This document shows, in pieces, positions 17,895-25,725 of a DNA stretch of 64,000 nucleotides (the first letter of the stretch is position 1; every line of letters begins with the position of its first letter). The stretch is taken from assembly GCF_001954135.1 (NCBI RefSeq), contig NZ_MBEQ01000024.1, forward strand, positions 248,001 through 312,000, written 5' to 3'. Both the position numbers and the translations under genes were made by a program. The notes under the pieces were generated by a model. The model ran no database searches. It was not told the DNA's origin and saw only the letters and a program-made list of their open reading frames with translations. The DNA is from Mycobacterium sp. GA-1841 (GTDB lineage Bacteria; Actinomycetota; Actinomycetes; Mycobacteriales; Mycobacteriaceae).

Positions 17895-18695
17895 CTATGC
17901 GGCGCCGTCGTCACGCGCCAGTTGAATCTGGTTCTTGATCTCCCGGTACGCCTGCACACGGGCCATCACCGCGTCCACCGCCGAATCCTGCTGCGCGGCT
18001 TCTGGTGTGGCCTCGATGCCGTAGAGCATGGCGCTCAACTTCGCGTGCAGCTCGGCGCGTTGCTCGGCGACCCGGGCATCCTCACGTTCGGTCCGGAGCG
18101 ACTTGTCGATAAGTTGTGCTTCTTTGGCGCACTTGCCGATGAGTTCGACCCGCTCGATCGCGGCGCACTCCAGGGTTGCCGCGGTGGTCTTGGCCTCGGC
18201 GAGGATCTTCCGGTCGTCGGCGCTGGGTTTGTCCAGTGCCGACAGCTTTTCGATGACGCCCCGCAGCGCGTACGCCTTCTCGAAGTTCTCAGTGATCCCT
18301 TTGATGTCGGCACTGAAGTCGACGTCGCCCAACCAGCCGGCGCGGGCGGCTTCGGAGGCAGTCACCTGCTTCACGGCGTTGAGCGCGGACTCGACCAGAG
18401 CGGCGTTCTGCTTGCCGAGCGTGTCGATGCGGTGTTGCTTTTCCTTGCGGACCCGTTCGTCGCGTTCGCGTTTGGCGTTCGCGGAGCGCTTCGCTTGCTC
18501 GGCACGCGCCCGTTTCTCCGCCTCATAACTGCGTTGCTCAAGGGCGACGACAATCTTGTAGCCACCCCAGCTCACAAGAACGACCGCCGTGATGACACCG
18601 AGGGCGATCCAGACCGGCTTCGGCACCAACGCGATGAGCACGATGACAAAGAAGACCAGCCCGCCCACACCCGAGGAACCCTTATTGCTGCTCAT
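17895..18695 (-). CDS. Membrane-anchored coiled-coil protein, unknown function
   Basis: The product has 266 residues. Two adjacent hydrophobic segments (about 11-27 and 30-50) form a hairpin anchor; residues 55-95 are a highly charged coiled coil rich in Lys, Arg and Glu, followed by more helices. There is no enzyme motif. The start is well supported by GGAGGT seven bases before the ATG. It lies between the HNH gene (convergent) and the Ltp-like gene (same strand, upstream), so a role at the envelope together with the Ltp-like protein is possible. Confidence 0.65.
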   Translation of the reverse strand: MSSNKGSSGVGGLVFFVIVLIALVPKPVWIALGVITAVVLVSWGGYKIVVALEQRSYEAEKRARAEQAKRSANAKRERDERVRKEKQHRIDTLGKQNAALVESALNAVKQVTASEAARAGWLGDVDFSADIKGITENFEKAYALRGVIEKLSALDKPSADDRKILAEAKTTAATLECAAIERVELIGKCAKEAQLIDKSLRTEREDARVAEQRAELHAKLSAMLYGIEATPEAAQQDSAVDAVMARVQAYREIKNQIQLARDDGAA

Positions 18696-18815
18696 GACTT
18701 ACCTCCACAAACGCGTTCATGCGACGCCGTCCTGTAGTTGATCTGGTTGGGCCAGAACGGCTCCCGTGGACGCAAGGTCGGTGCTCACGGGAACCGCTCG
18801 GTATCACGCCGGCCA

Positions 18816-19352
18816 CTACAGCCCTGCTGCGGTGGCTCCGTAGGCTGCCTGCGCCGGGGTGTATCCCTCGTACTCGAGTTGGCCGATGAGTCCGCTACGC
18901 GAGAACCCGGAATAGTCCAGGTAGGCCTTGGCAGCCTTCGCGGCTTGCGCATTCCAGTCCACGGTGATGCTGTCGACGGCGAAGGTCGCGTCTGCGGTGG
19001 AGAAACCCTCGTATGCCAATTGCTGGATCAGGCCCTGCCGTGAAAAGGCGGTGTAGTCGAGGTAACCCTTGGCGGTCCGCACCGCATTGCGCTGGCTCGC
19101 CGTCAAGGCGGGCTCCAGCGGGACCATGGGTCCGGAAAGGGCGTGGACGTTCGGTTCGCTGTGCTCTTCGATGCTGGTGACGACGCCGGTCAGCTGTACC
19201 GACGGGTCCGCCACGTCGAGTCCGCCGGCGATGGCGCTGACCGACCACAGTGCGGCGCCAATGGTGGCCAACAGGAGGCCGGCGGCGTCGCGGCGATTCT
19301 TCTTTGTCTTGACGCGCGCGGTGGCGGGGGCCTGCACCTGGTAAGTGATCAT
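18816..19352 (-). CDS. Ltp-like (host cell surface-exposed lipoprotein) domain protein
   Basis: The product has 178 residues, with a short basic N-terminus, one membrane helix or uncleaved signal (about 23-44), then two tandem copies of the Ltp domain at about 88-131 and 133-178. The repeats read AKGYLDYTAFSRQGLIQQL and AKAYLDYSGFSRSGLIGQL, each ending in an F/Y-S/T-x-A-D/Q-A motif. Ltp of a streptococcal temperate phage blocks DNA injection by superinfecting phage; whether this one does so is inference. It lacks a lipobox. It has a RecA-NDp-like promoter at 19401-19423 and a 55-base leader containing a small hairpin. Confidence 0.8.
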   Translation of the reverse strand: MITYQVQAPATARVKTKKNRRDAAGLLLATIGAALWSVSAIAGGLDVADPSVQLTGVVTSIEEHSEPNVHALSGPMVPLEPALTASQRNAVRTAKGYLDYTAFSRQGLIQQLAYEGFSTADATFAVDSITVDWNAQAAKAAKAYLDYSGFSRSGLIGQLEYEGYTPAQAAYGATAAGL

Positions 19353-19379
19353 CGTGTGCTCCGTTCATTGTTCGTGGTC

Positions 19380-19395
19380 GCTCGCACACGCGAGC
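19380..19395 (-). promoter_or_regulatory. Leader hairpin of the Ltp-like gene
   Basis: GCTCGC-N4-GCGAGC forms a 6-bp stem near the 5' end of the predicted leader, between the damage-type promoter and the ATG at 19352. The corresponding place in the LuxR-type gene leader is similar (GGCTCGCGTG), but the second arm is not kept there. Its role is unknown. Confidence 0.35.
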
Positions 19396-19400
19396 CGAAC

Positions 19401-19423
19401 AGAATGACAGAGCCCACCGACAA
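19401..19423 (-). promoter_or_regulatory. RecA-NDp/PafBC-type promoter of the Ltp-like gene
   Basis: On the minus strand this reads TTGTCGGTG-N8-CATTCT, nearly identical over more than 30 bases to the copy at 15981-16003. The start of transcription would fall about 7 bases after the -10, some 50 bases before the ATG. Confidence 0.65.
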
Positions 19424-19564
19424 GTAGATGTTCGTGTCGCCAGATCCCGCTACCGTCGCCTCATGCCTCTACCGGGTGACCCCCAGCGGGAGATCGTCGC
19501 GACGACGGCGAGATAGGCCGATTCCGACGAAAGTGCGGCCGCCCCATCGCTACCCTCTGTGTCC

Positions 19565-21145
19565 ATGGGCGGCCACCTCTTCATCATCAACGGCGACCTG
19601 AACAAGATCGCGTGCGATGCGGTACTACTGCCAACCGACAGCGCGTTCACGATTGAGCCCAAGTGGAACGGCTTGATCGAGGGCTACAGAGACGAGGTAC
19701 CAGATACGTGGGACGGGCTCAAGGTCGTCCCGCTCGGCCGGCGGCACAAGAAACCGCGGGTGTGGTTGGGCAATGTTGGGCAATATGGCGAGCAGTCGGA
19801 GTCCTCTGCCTTCGCTCCCGTCATCGAGGAATTCGTCGAACGCGCCACCACCGAAGTGAAATCCACCCCACAACGAGAGCGCATCTACGAATGGCCGTTG
19901 CCACGTCTCGCCGTGAACGTGGTCGGCTCGGGGAAAGGCGGCGGCCGCGGCAAGAAGGGCGAGCTGACCCTGGGGTTGGTTGAAACCTTGACCGGACTCG
20001 CCCACAAGCACGAGGTGGACATAGTTCTCGTCACCCGCGGCGACAGAGCCTACGCAGCCGCACAATGGGCACGTCGAAAGTTCCTCAGAAACACCAAAGA
20101 ACGTGACACATGGCCGCTGCGGGAAGACCTGATATCGAAAGCAGAAGCGTTGGCCGAGGACGCGAAAGAACGGCAACTTGTGTTGTTCATCGGCGCCGGG
20201 GTGAGCGCCGGCGCCGGGGTCGATACTTGGAAAGGGTTACTGGAGAACCTGGCGGTCGAAGCCGAGTTCACCGAAGCCGAACGAGAACTCCTGAAGACCA
20301 AAGACTTGCGCGACCAAGCCACGCTGGTCGAATCAGCGTTGCCGAAGACAAGCGCGACCTTCAAGAAGCGCGTCGCGGATCGCATCCGCGAGAGGCAGCA
20401 CTACTCCCTTATGCACGGGTTGCTTGCCTCCTTGCCGAGCAAAGAGGCCGTCACCACCAACTTCGATGAACTGTTCGAAGATGCTGTCGGGCGTGATGCC
20501 ATCGCCGTGCTTCCCAAGGACCCTCGAAAGACCGACGGTCGGCTGCTCCTCAAACTGCACGGCAGCGTCGACCGGCATGACGGCATGATCCTGACGCGAG
20601 CCGACTATCTCAGGATGCCTCGCCAGTACGGCGCATTGATGGGATTGGTTCAGGGCCTGCTCATGATGCGCAAGATGGTGTTCGTCGGTTATTCCTTGAG
20701 TGACGAGGACTTTCACGACCTGCTCGACGAAGTGCGGGCCGCCCGAGGAGACGACATGACTGATGTGGGTCGCGGTACCGTGCTCACGTTGCGCGATGAC
20801 CACCTCGAGCGCCGACTGTGGAAAAGCGACCTGGACACCGTGCCGCTTGTGGCCGGCGACGAATACGAGGACGACATTCCCGGGGCCGCCCGTCAGCTCG
20901 AGCTGTTCCTCGACCTCGTCGGCTACCTGGCCGTCCCGCCGGCAGCGTTCTTCCTCGATGAGGCCTACGCCGATCTCACCGCGAGTGAGTCGGAGTTGAT
21001 CGAGCCACTCGCCGAACTCGTCAAGCTGACCGCGCGGAGCGGGAAGCACACCGTTGGTGACCAGGTGAGGGCGTTCCTGATGAAGTTGGGGGCCGGCGCA
21101 ACGCAAGCCCAGAGGATCTTGTCTGCCGGATACCGACCGAGCTGA
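19565..21145 (+). CDS. SIR2-domain NAD-dependent protein with macro-like N-terminal domain
   Basis: The product has 526 residues. The second half (about 205-470) is a SIR2-like NADase/deacetylase fold: FIGAGVSAGAG for NAD binding, TTNFDELFED with the conserved Asn, and LLKLHGSVDRH with the catalytic His. Residues 1-195 begin with INGDLNKIACDAVLLPTD, which resembles the opening of macrodomains (GDIT..DAIVN). Prokaryotic SIR2 proteins of this type often deplete NAD during phage infection. The ATG at 19565 lies 8 bases after TACCCT, so it is probably leaderless; GTG at 19559 is the alternative. The last ~11 residues are read from the antisense of a decayed neighbour gene. Confidence 0.82.
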   Translation: MGGHLFIINGDLNKIACDAVLLPTDSAFTIEPKWNGLIEGYRDEVPDTWDGLKVVPLGRRHKKPRVWLGNVGQYGEQSESSAFAPVIEEFVERATTEVKSTPQRERIYEWPLPRLAVNVVGSGKGGGRGKKGELTLGLVETLTGLAHKHEVDIVLVTRGDRAYAAAQWARRKFLRNTKERDTWPLREDLISKAEALAEDAKERQLVLFIGAGVSAGAGVDTWKGLLENLAVEAEFTEAERELLKTKDLRDQATLVESALPKTSATFKKRVADRIRERQHYSLMHGLLASLPSKEAVTTNFDELFEDAVGRDAIAVLPKDPRKTDGRLLLKLHGSVDRHDGMILTRADYLRMPRQYGALMGLVQGLLMMRKMVFVGYSLSDEDFHDLLDEVRAARGDDMTDVGRGTVLTLRDDHLERRLWKSDLDTVPLVAGDEYEDDIPGAARQLELFLDLVGYLAVPPAAFFLDEAYADLTASESELIEPLAELVKLTARSGKHTVGDQVRAFLMKLGAGATQAQRILSAGYRPS

Positions 21146-21481
21146 TCGAGCGTCAGGCAGCGCTCCGGCCGCAGAATCCGGGCCAGATCCTCAGCGGACA
21201 CCTGCGGCACCTCGAGGGCGACCTCGCGAGCCTCATCGATGTCGATGTTCTCGTGGATCCAGATGCCCGGTTCTTGTTGGCGGTGATGATCCTCAGTCAC
21301 AAACCAATTGGCGACGAAAATGCCGCCGATCCGGGATCAACGTCCGCAGCTTCGTTTGGTCGATGCTTGCCCTGGCTTCGAGGCGACTGATGGCCAGCCG
21401 CTGAAGACCGTCATCGTCAATGCGGTTGAGGCGCCAATACTCCCAGCCCTGCCTCGGCGTCCTGATCGTATTCTTCTTCAC
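21112..21481 (-). pseudogene. Frameshifted, 3'-truncated paralogue of the family A gene
   Basis: The first part (GTG at 21481) reads GWEYWRLNRIDDDGLQRLA like the intact gene at 16100-16507, then runs to a stop at 21293. The match continues in another frame from about 21318: IFVANWFVTEDHH, then LEVPQVSAEDLARILRPERC. One extra C in CGGCGGCATTTTC at about 21321 explains the shift (the intact copy reads SRRIFLANW). The match ends at about 21112, inside the convergent SIR2 gene, so the 3' end was lost at the SIR2 junction. The GTG overlaps the stop of the upstream partner gene. Confidence 0.8.
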
Positions 21482-21867
21482 GAGTTGGTGATCCTCTCCA
21501 GGACAGCCGGGCGATCTTGCACCACCACGACATCAGAGAACTGCGCTAGCAAGGCGCAGACGAACGCGGACCGCATGACCTTCAGGTCGTTGAGTAGCTC
21601 GATGTGGCTGAGAGTTCCGTTCTTGCACAACTGTTCCCAGGCCACGACAATCATCCATGCGGGCACCAGCTGCGGTCCTGCTCCACGTGCCCGGGACCGC
21701 TCGGTCTCCACCCACACACCCGCACGGTCGAACGACGCAATCCAGTTGGTGCGCTTGTTACTCAACGTCTCGATGGCATCGTTGCCGGCGATCACCTCGG
21801 TGATGCGCTCCAACAGGTCGTCGTCGAGTTCCGCCGCGTAGTTGCGGCCGTCCCGCGGATGTGTCAC
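21478..21867 (-). CDS. Hypothetical protein, intact partner (family X)
   Basis: The product has 129 residues from GTG at 21867, chosen because GAAAGG lies seven bases upstream. It is helical, with an acidic N-terminus (AAELDDDLLERI), a centre with WVETERSRARGAG and a hydrophobic helix AWMIVVAWEQL, and ends DRPAVLERITNS. It shows no similarity to a family I can name. It overlaps the downstream family A pseudogene by GTGA and has a RecA-NDp-like promoter at 21919-21941. A shrunken copy sits in front of the intact family A gene at 16504, so X and A are a conserved pair. Confidence 0.65.
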   Translation of the reverse strand: MTHPRDGRNYAAELDDDLLERITEVIAGNDAIETLSNKRTNWIASFDRAGVWVETERSRARGAGPQLVPAWMIVVAWEQLCKNGTLSHIELLNDLKVMRSAFVCALLAQFSDVVVVQDRPAVLERITNS

Positions 21868-21918
21868 TGCCCTACCTTTCGCACTGAATGGCACTGCCTG
21901 TGTTCAGGCCAGCCGGAC

Positions 21919-21941
21919 AGAATGGCAGAGGCCACCGACAT
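21919..21941 (-). promoter_or_regulatory. RecA-NDp/PafBC-type promoter of the family X/A pair
   Basis: On the minus strand this reads ATGTCGGTG-N8-CATTCT; the spacer GCCTCTGC and the downstream CTGTCCGGCT are shared with other copies in the window. The leader to the GTG at 21867 is about 45 bases. Confidence 0.6.
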
Positions 21942-21972
21942 GTTTGCGAATCCGCGTGCGACGGCTTAGGCG

Positions 21973-22359
21973 CTATCCGTCACGGTTCGAGCGATAACCG
22001 TTCAGGCCGCACCAGTCGGCGCGATTGAAGGAGGAGGGATCTTCAACGGCCTGACAAACACGCCGACCCCACGCGGCAGTCCACGGATCCGAAACGGCCC
22101 GCACCGCCTGAGCGGTTCTCAACAGAAGTGGGTCGGTCCGGTCCGAATGGCCGACCATGCAGTACAAGCTGTCAAGAAAGTATTCACGAGCAGGGCACGC
22201 TGGATCGCCGACCAGTCCCAAGAGCAATTCCAGGTTGTCCACGTCGGCGATGACGAGATCCCAGTCCTGCATCGGCTCGGACGCTCCGCTGTATGCCCAG
22301 GCCCGGATCTCCTCGGGCGTTGGGTTGACCACGTCGACAAAGCTCGGCTCGTCATGCAC
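21973..22359 (-). CDS. Hypothetical protein downstream of HD hydrolase
   Basis: The product has 128 residues from GTG at 22359 (AAGGA eight bases upstream). It begins HDEPSFVDVVNPTPEEIRAW and contains DWDLVIADVDNLELLLGL and EYFLDSLYCMVG. The composition is acidic and helical, with no membrane segment. I do not recognise the family; the size and sequence style recall immunity-type proteins, but that is only an impression. It follows the HD gene by 34 bases on the same strand and is probably co-transcribed. Confidence 0.6.
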   Translation of the reverse strand: MHDEPSFVDVVNPTPEEIRAWAYSGASEPMQDWDLVIADVDNLELLLGLVGDPACPAREYFLDSLYCMVGHSDRTDPLLLRTAQAVRAVSDPWTAAWGRRVCQAVEDPSSFNRADWCGLNGYRSNRDG

Positions 22360-22393
22360 CGCCGTGTCCTTGCAGCTCAGGTCGTGGCCGCAG

Positions 22394-22996
22394 CTATGTG
22401 CGCACAGGCGGACCGGCCAGCGCCGCGATCTGCTCGACGGTGTATCTGAGCTCATCGACCAGCCAACTGTCGGTCCGCTCCTCGAACACCGCCAGCAGGC
22501 TGCGGTAGTACCACAGATGCTGTTGCGGATCCTTGACGTTGAAGCGTTGCCAAAGGTGCTCACCGTACAAACGCAGGTCGCGCAGAATCGCCCGGGCGTT
22601 GTCGACCTTGTCGGCCAGCGATACCAGAACGGCATCGTCGGAGGCGCCCCGCAAATGCGCGATGTAGCGTTCCTTGCGATCACGCCAAGGCGGTTTGGGT
22701 ACCTCGTCCGTATCACTGCATTCGGACACGATCTTGGCCACGGCCGAACCGAACCGGGATTCGATGTCGTCCAAAATCGGCTTTCCGCCCTGGTCTTCGA
22801 CGGCATCATGGAGAAGACCGGCGATCGCCTGCGTCTGGCTACCGCCGGCTTCGATCACCAGCGCCGACACCGACATCAAATGGCCGAAGTACGGGATGTC
22901 CCCGCCTTTGCGGGTCTGTGTCGCGTGCAGTTTTGCCGCGTAACTCATAGCCTCTGCGAACTCGTCGCCAAGCTTCGGTGTGGTTGTCGACTCCAT
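22394..22996 (-). CDS. HD-domain hydrolase, SpoT/Mesh1-like
   Basis: The product has 200 residues. It is a compact HD domain in the style of small alarmone hydrolases: YAAKLHATQTRKGG, then YFGHLMSV (His39), GLLHDAVEDQGG (His63-Asp64 plus Glu/Asp) and LADKVDNARAI with the last metal Asp. These are the positions used by ppGpp pyrophosphohydrolases, so it may cleave ppGpp or a related nucleotide signal. No synthetase domain is attached. With the 128-residue gene downstream it forms a two-gene unit. Nucleotide-hydrolysing HD proteins also occur in defence loci. Confidence 0.8.
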   Translation of the reverse strand: MESTTTPKLGDEFAEAMSYAAKLHATQTRKGGDIPYFGHLMSVSALVIEAGGSQTQAIAGLLHDAVEDQGGKPILDDIESRFGSAVAKIVSECSDTDEVPKPPWRDRKERYIAHLRGASDDAVLVSLADKVDNARAILRDLRLYGEHLWQRFNVKDPQQHLWYYRSLLAVFEERTDSWLVDELRYTVEQIAALAGPPVRT

Positions 22997-23097
22997 CTGT
23001 ACTCTCTCCCGGTTGTCGACTTCAGTGTCCCAGACGGGTATGACATGCGGTGACGAACTGCAACCGTCGCTGAGTTGCCCGGGCGTGCCAGAACGAT

Positions 23098-24057
23098 CTA
23101 CTTCGGGCGGAGGCCCGGTCCTTGGATCAGGTCGTTTTCGGCGCGTGCGCGCTCGCTCTTCCAGGTGTCTCGTTCAAGTCTCACTCTGGTCCGTTCGAGC
23201 CAATTTCCGGATTGGGCGCTCTCGTTGAACGGTTCCATAGTTTGCAGAACTTCCGCTCGGGGCTGCTCGACCCCGCTGCGCATCTCCAAGGCGAGGGCGA
23301 TGATCCGACAACCCCGCCGCAGGCGCGCCATGAGCAGGCATGCCTCGGCTATGCGGCCCCCGGCGAGAGCGGCCTGAACCTTCAGCAACTCGTTGCGTAT
23401 TTTGCCCAAATCCACAAGTACCGCCTGCCCATTGCGGGATCTGCCCAGGACAGGCGCCCAGTCTCGCAAAGCGGCGATCACACGGCGAACGCATTGGTCG
23501 AGCAGGTCCGTGCGCCACGACTCCGCTCCGTCGGCAAGTTGGCTGGGAGGCGCGTGGCGACGCGGATCAGTTGACGACGGACCGCCTGTCACGACCCGAT
23601 TGAGCGATCCGCGCCGTTCTCGTAGCCACCTCAAGGGGCGGCCGTTTGCCGACCAGTCGCCCCACTGCGCGTGATCTGGCGGTATCGGTTCTGACGCCAA
23701 AGCAAGTGCAACCTCGATGTCGACGACGTGATCGACGATGCCGCCCATCCCGGCGGCGGTGACATTGTCGTCGAGCTCCGACTGCACTCGAGTGTCATGT
23801 ACCTCGAACGCGAGAAACCCTAGGCCTACGAGGAGCAAAGAACTCAACACTGCACTCAATACCGAGTGGTCGGCCCAGAACTCCGACAGCACGCCCAACG
23901 GCCAATCGGTGAGCAACATGGCCAACAGCCCGCACGCACAAGCACACGCAAGTACAACGAGCCAGCGCCGGTTCACACGGCCGAAACGGATAGTCGCTAC
24001 CAGCACGAAGACAACGCATGACCCAGTGAGCACGGCGATCAACGCGATCATGTTCAC
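23098..24057 (-). CDS. Membrane protein with cytosolic helical domain, unknown
   Basis: The product has 319 residues. Three hydrophobic segments occupy about residues 3-22, 31-49 and 62-82; the remaining 230 residues are soluble and rich in Arg and Ala, with helical stretches such as DLGKIRNELLKVQAALAGG. The layout suggests a membrane-tethered cytosolic domain. There is no motif I can name. The ATG could be at 24057 or 24051. It is divergent from the 24313 gene across a 255-base spacer in which I see no other gene. Confidence 0.6.
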   Translation of the reverse strand: MNMIALIAVLTGSCVVFVLVATIRFGRVNRRWLVVLACACACGLLAMLLTDWPLGVLSEFWADHSVLSAVLSSLLLVGLGFLAFEVHDTRVQSELDDNVTAAGMGGIVDHVVDIEVALALASEPIPPDHAQWGDWSANGRPLRWLRERRGSLNRVVTGGPSSTDPRRHAPPSQLADGAESWRTDLLDQCVRRVIAALRDWAPVLGRSRNGQAVLVDLGKIRNELLKVQAALAGGRIAEACLLMARLRRGCRIIALALEMRSGVEQPRAEVLQTMEPFNESAQSGNWLERTRVRLERDTWKSERARAENDLIQGPGLRPK

Positions 24058-24312
24058 CTCCGAGCGCCCGACCGCACATCAGCTGCAAACATCAGTTCCC
24101 CCAACGGACTGCACGCCCTGTCGACACTTGCCTGATGCTAACCATCCGTTGAGACTTTCCCGGAGAAGAATCGTCGATCGGCCGGGACGGTGGAATCAGC
24201 ATTTCTCAGCATCCCGCGTTCCGTCCGGGGAAACATGTACTGACTCCCCGATGACCGGAGCCCGACACGGACACTCACCTAGACTGCGCTAGCGCGAGCA
24301 AAGGAGGCACCT

Positions 24313-25650
24313 ATGGCCGACGATCTTGAATCGACGGGATCGACGCCGGCCGACAACGTCTCCGATCCCCTGCCCGTCGTCATCCCACAGGAGGGCGAGG
24401 TCGCCGTTTCCGTGCAGCCGGAGGGACTACTGGTTGCGGGTGAGCCGTCGGAGATTGAGGCCTACGTCGACCGCATCCGCAACGTCGCGGGCCATGCCGT
24501 CGGTGTGATCGGCGTGGACAAGGCTTCCGTCGGTAACGCCGCCGGCCTCGCAGCTGGGGCGGCAGCGTTTCTCGGCCAGTCCGCGAAGTTCGTCCAGCTG
24601 CATCCCGAGAGCGTCAAGGCAATCCAGAAGGGCAACCTGATCCCGGGGACCGATGGCTTCTACCGCATGATGACCCGCGGTGCGGACAAGAAGTTCGTCA
24701 GCCAGCTGCAGTGGAAGCAGGCCAACCTCACGCCGACGCGGATGATGTCGCTGCAGATGGTGGCGGTGCAGATGGCACTGAAGACCGCGATCGCCGAAGT
24801 CGAGGCCTCCGTCGAGCGTGTCGAAGGCAAAGTCGAAGAGGTGCTGCGCCTCGCCCACGCCAACCGGTCCGGTGACGTCCTCGGCGACCGGGTCACCATC
24901 GATCGGATGGCGAGCTACCTCGACAGACACGGGTCGTTTTCCGACGCCGACTGGGATTCGATCGCCGGCATCGGACCGGCGCTCAATCGCACGGTCGAGC
25001 AGCTGCGTCATCATGCCGACCGGACACTGCGCAGCTTTGACGCGTCCAAGCCCATTCAGGAGCGCGCGGATTTCATCGTCAAGGCGGTCGAGGGCAATCA
25101 GCTTGGTGAAACCCTGAGTCTGCTGGTGGTGTCCCAGGAGTCACTGTTCAAGTGGCAGCGGTTGCGGCTGGCCCGGGTCGAAGCCACTCAGCCCGAGCAC
25201 GTGCAGCAGGTTCTCGACGACGCGCGCGATCTGCTTGCCCGGCAGATGATCGAGGACGATGCACTGTTCCAACGGGCCCGCGAGATCCTGGAGGCCGTTG
25301 CGAAAACCGAAGCCATTGACGGCTTTCGGTTCTGGTCGGTACAAGGGTTGCAGCGCAGCCTGCCGACTTTGCGGGAGGATCTGGATCGGTTTGGCAAAGC
25401 GCGGCGCGCGCACCTGCAGGACTGGCAGGATTTCAACGCACCGAGTCCTCGCGACGCCGCGAACGCGGCGGTGGAGCGTGTGACCGAAACCGCCACTGCG
25501 GCTCTTGGAGTCGCCAGTGACACCGCGACTTTGGCACTCGGCGCCGCGAGCGAAGGCATCGACAAGATCGGTGGATTCCTGGGGAGAGCGCGGGAGAAGA
25601 GCAAGGTATGGCGGCGGGAAAAGTCGGACGAGGCGGGCGAGTCAACCTAG
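24313..25650 (+). CDS. Hypothetical helical protein with amphipathic tail
   Basis: The product has 445 residues with a strong AAAGGAGG ribosome site before the ATG. It has a disordered acidic N-terminus, then a small-residue segment, NAAGLAAGAAAFLG (about 76-90), that could touch membranes, a long helical middle, and an Ala/Thr-rich amphipathic tail around 380-425 (TATAALGVASDTATLALGAA), with a basic end. It may be a scaffold or membrane-associated protein. It precedes mcrB on the same strand by 75 bases and could be part of that operon or a separate accessory gene. Confidence 0.6.
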   Translation: MADDLESTGSTPADNVSDPLPVVIPQEGEVAVSVQPEGLLVAGEPSEIEAYVDRIRNVAGHAVGVIGVDKASVGNAAGLAAGAAAFLGQSAKFVQLHPESVKAIQKGNLIPGTDGFYRMMTRGADKKFVSQLQWKQANLTPTRMMSLQMVAVQMALKTAIAEVEASVERVEGKVEEVLRLAHANRSGDVLGDRVTIDRMASYLDRHGSFSDADWDSIAGIGPALNRTVEQLRHHADRTLRSFDASKPIQERADFIVKAVEGNQLGETLSLLVVSQESLFKWQRLRLARVEATQPEHVQQVLDDARDLLARQMIEDDALFQRAREILEAVAKTEAIDGFRFWSVQGLQRSLPTLREDLDRFGKARRAHLQDWQDFNAPSPRDAANAAVERVTETATAALGVASDTATLALGAASEGIDKIGGFLGRAREKSKVWRREKSDEAGEST

Positions 25651-25725
25651 ACAGCGGCCTCTCTGCGTGCCGTCGGGATCGGCGGCTGTCAGTTGTGTTG
25701 TCCCTCATGAGAACGGCGGATTGAT

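Noticed and set aside
19565..22996. Thoeris system based on the SIR2 protein
   Set aside because: No TIR-domain (ThsB) gene is present in the neighbourhood, and the SIR2 protein has its extra domain on the N-terminal side.
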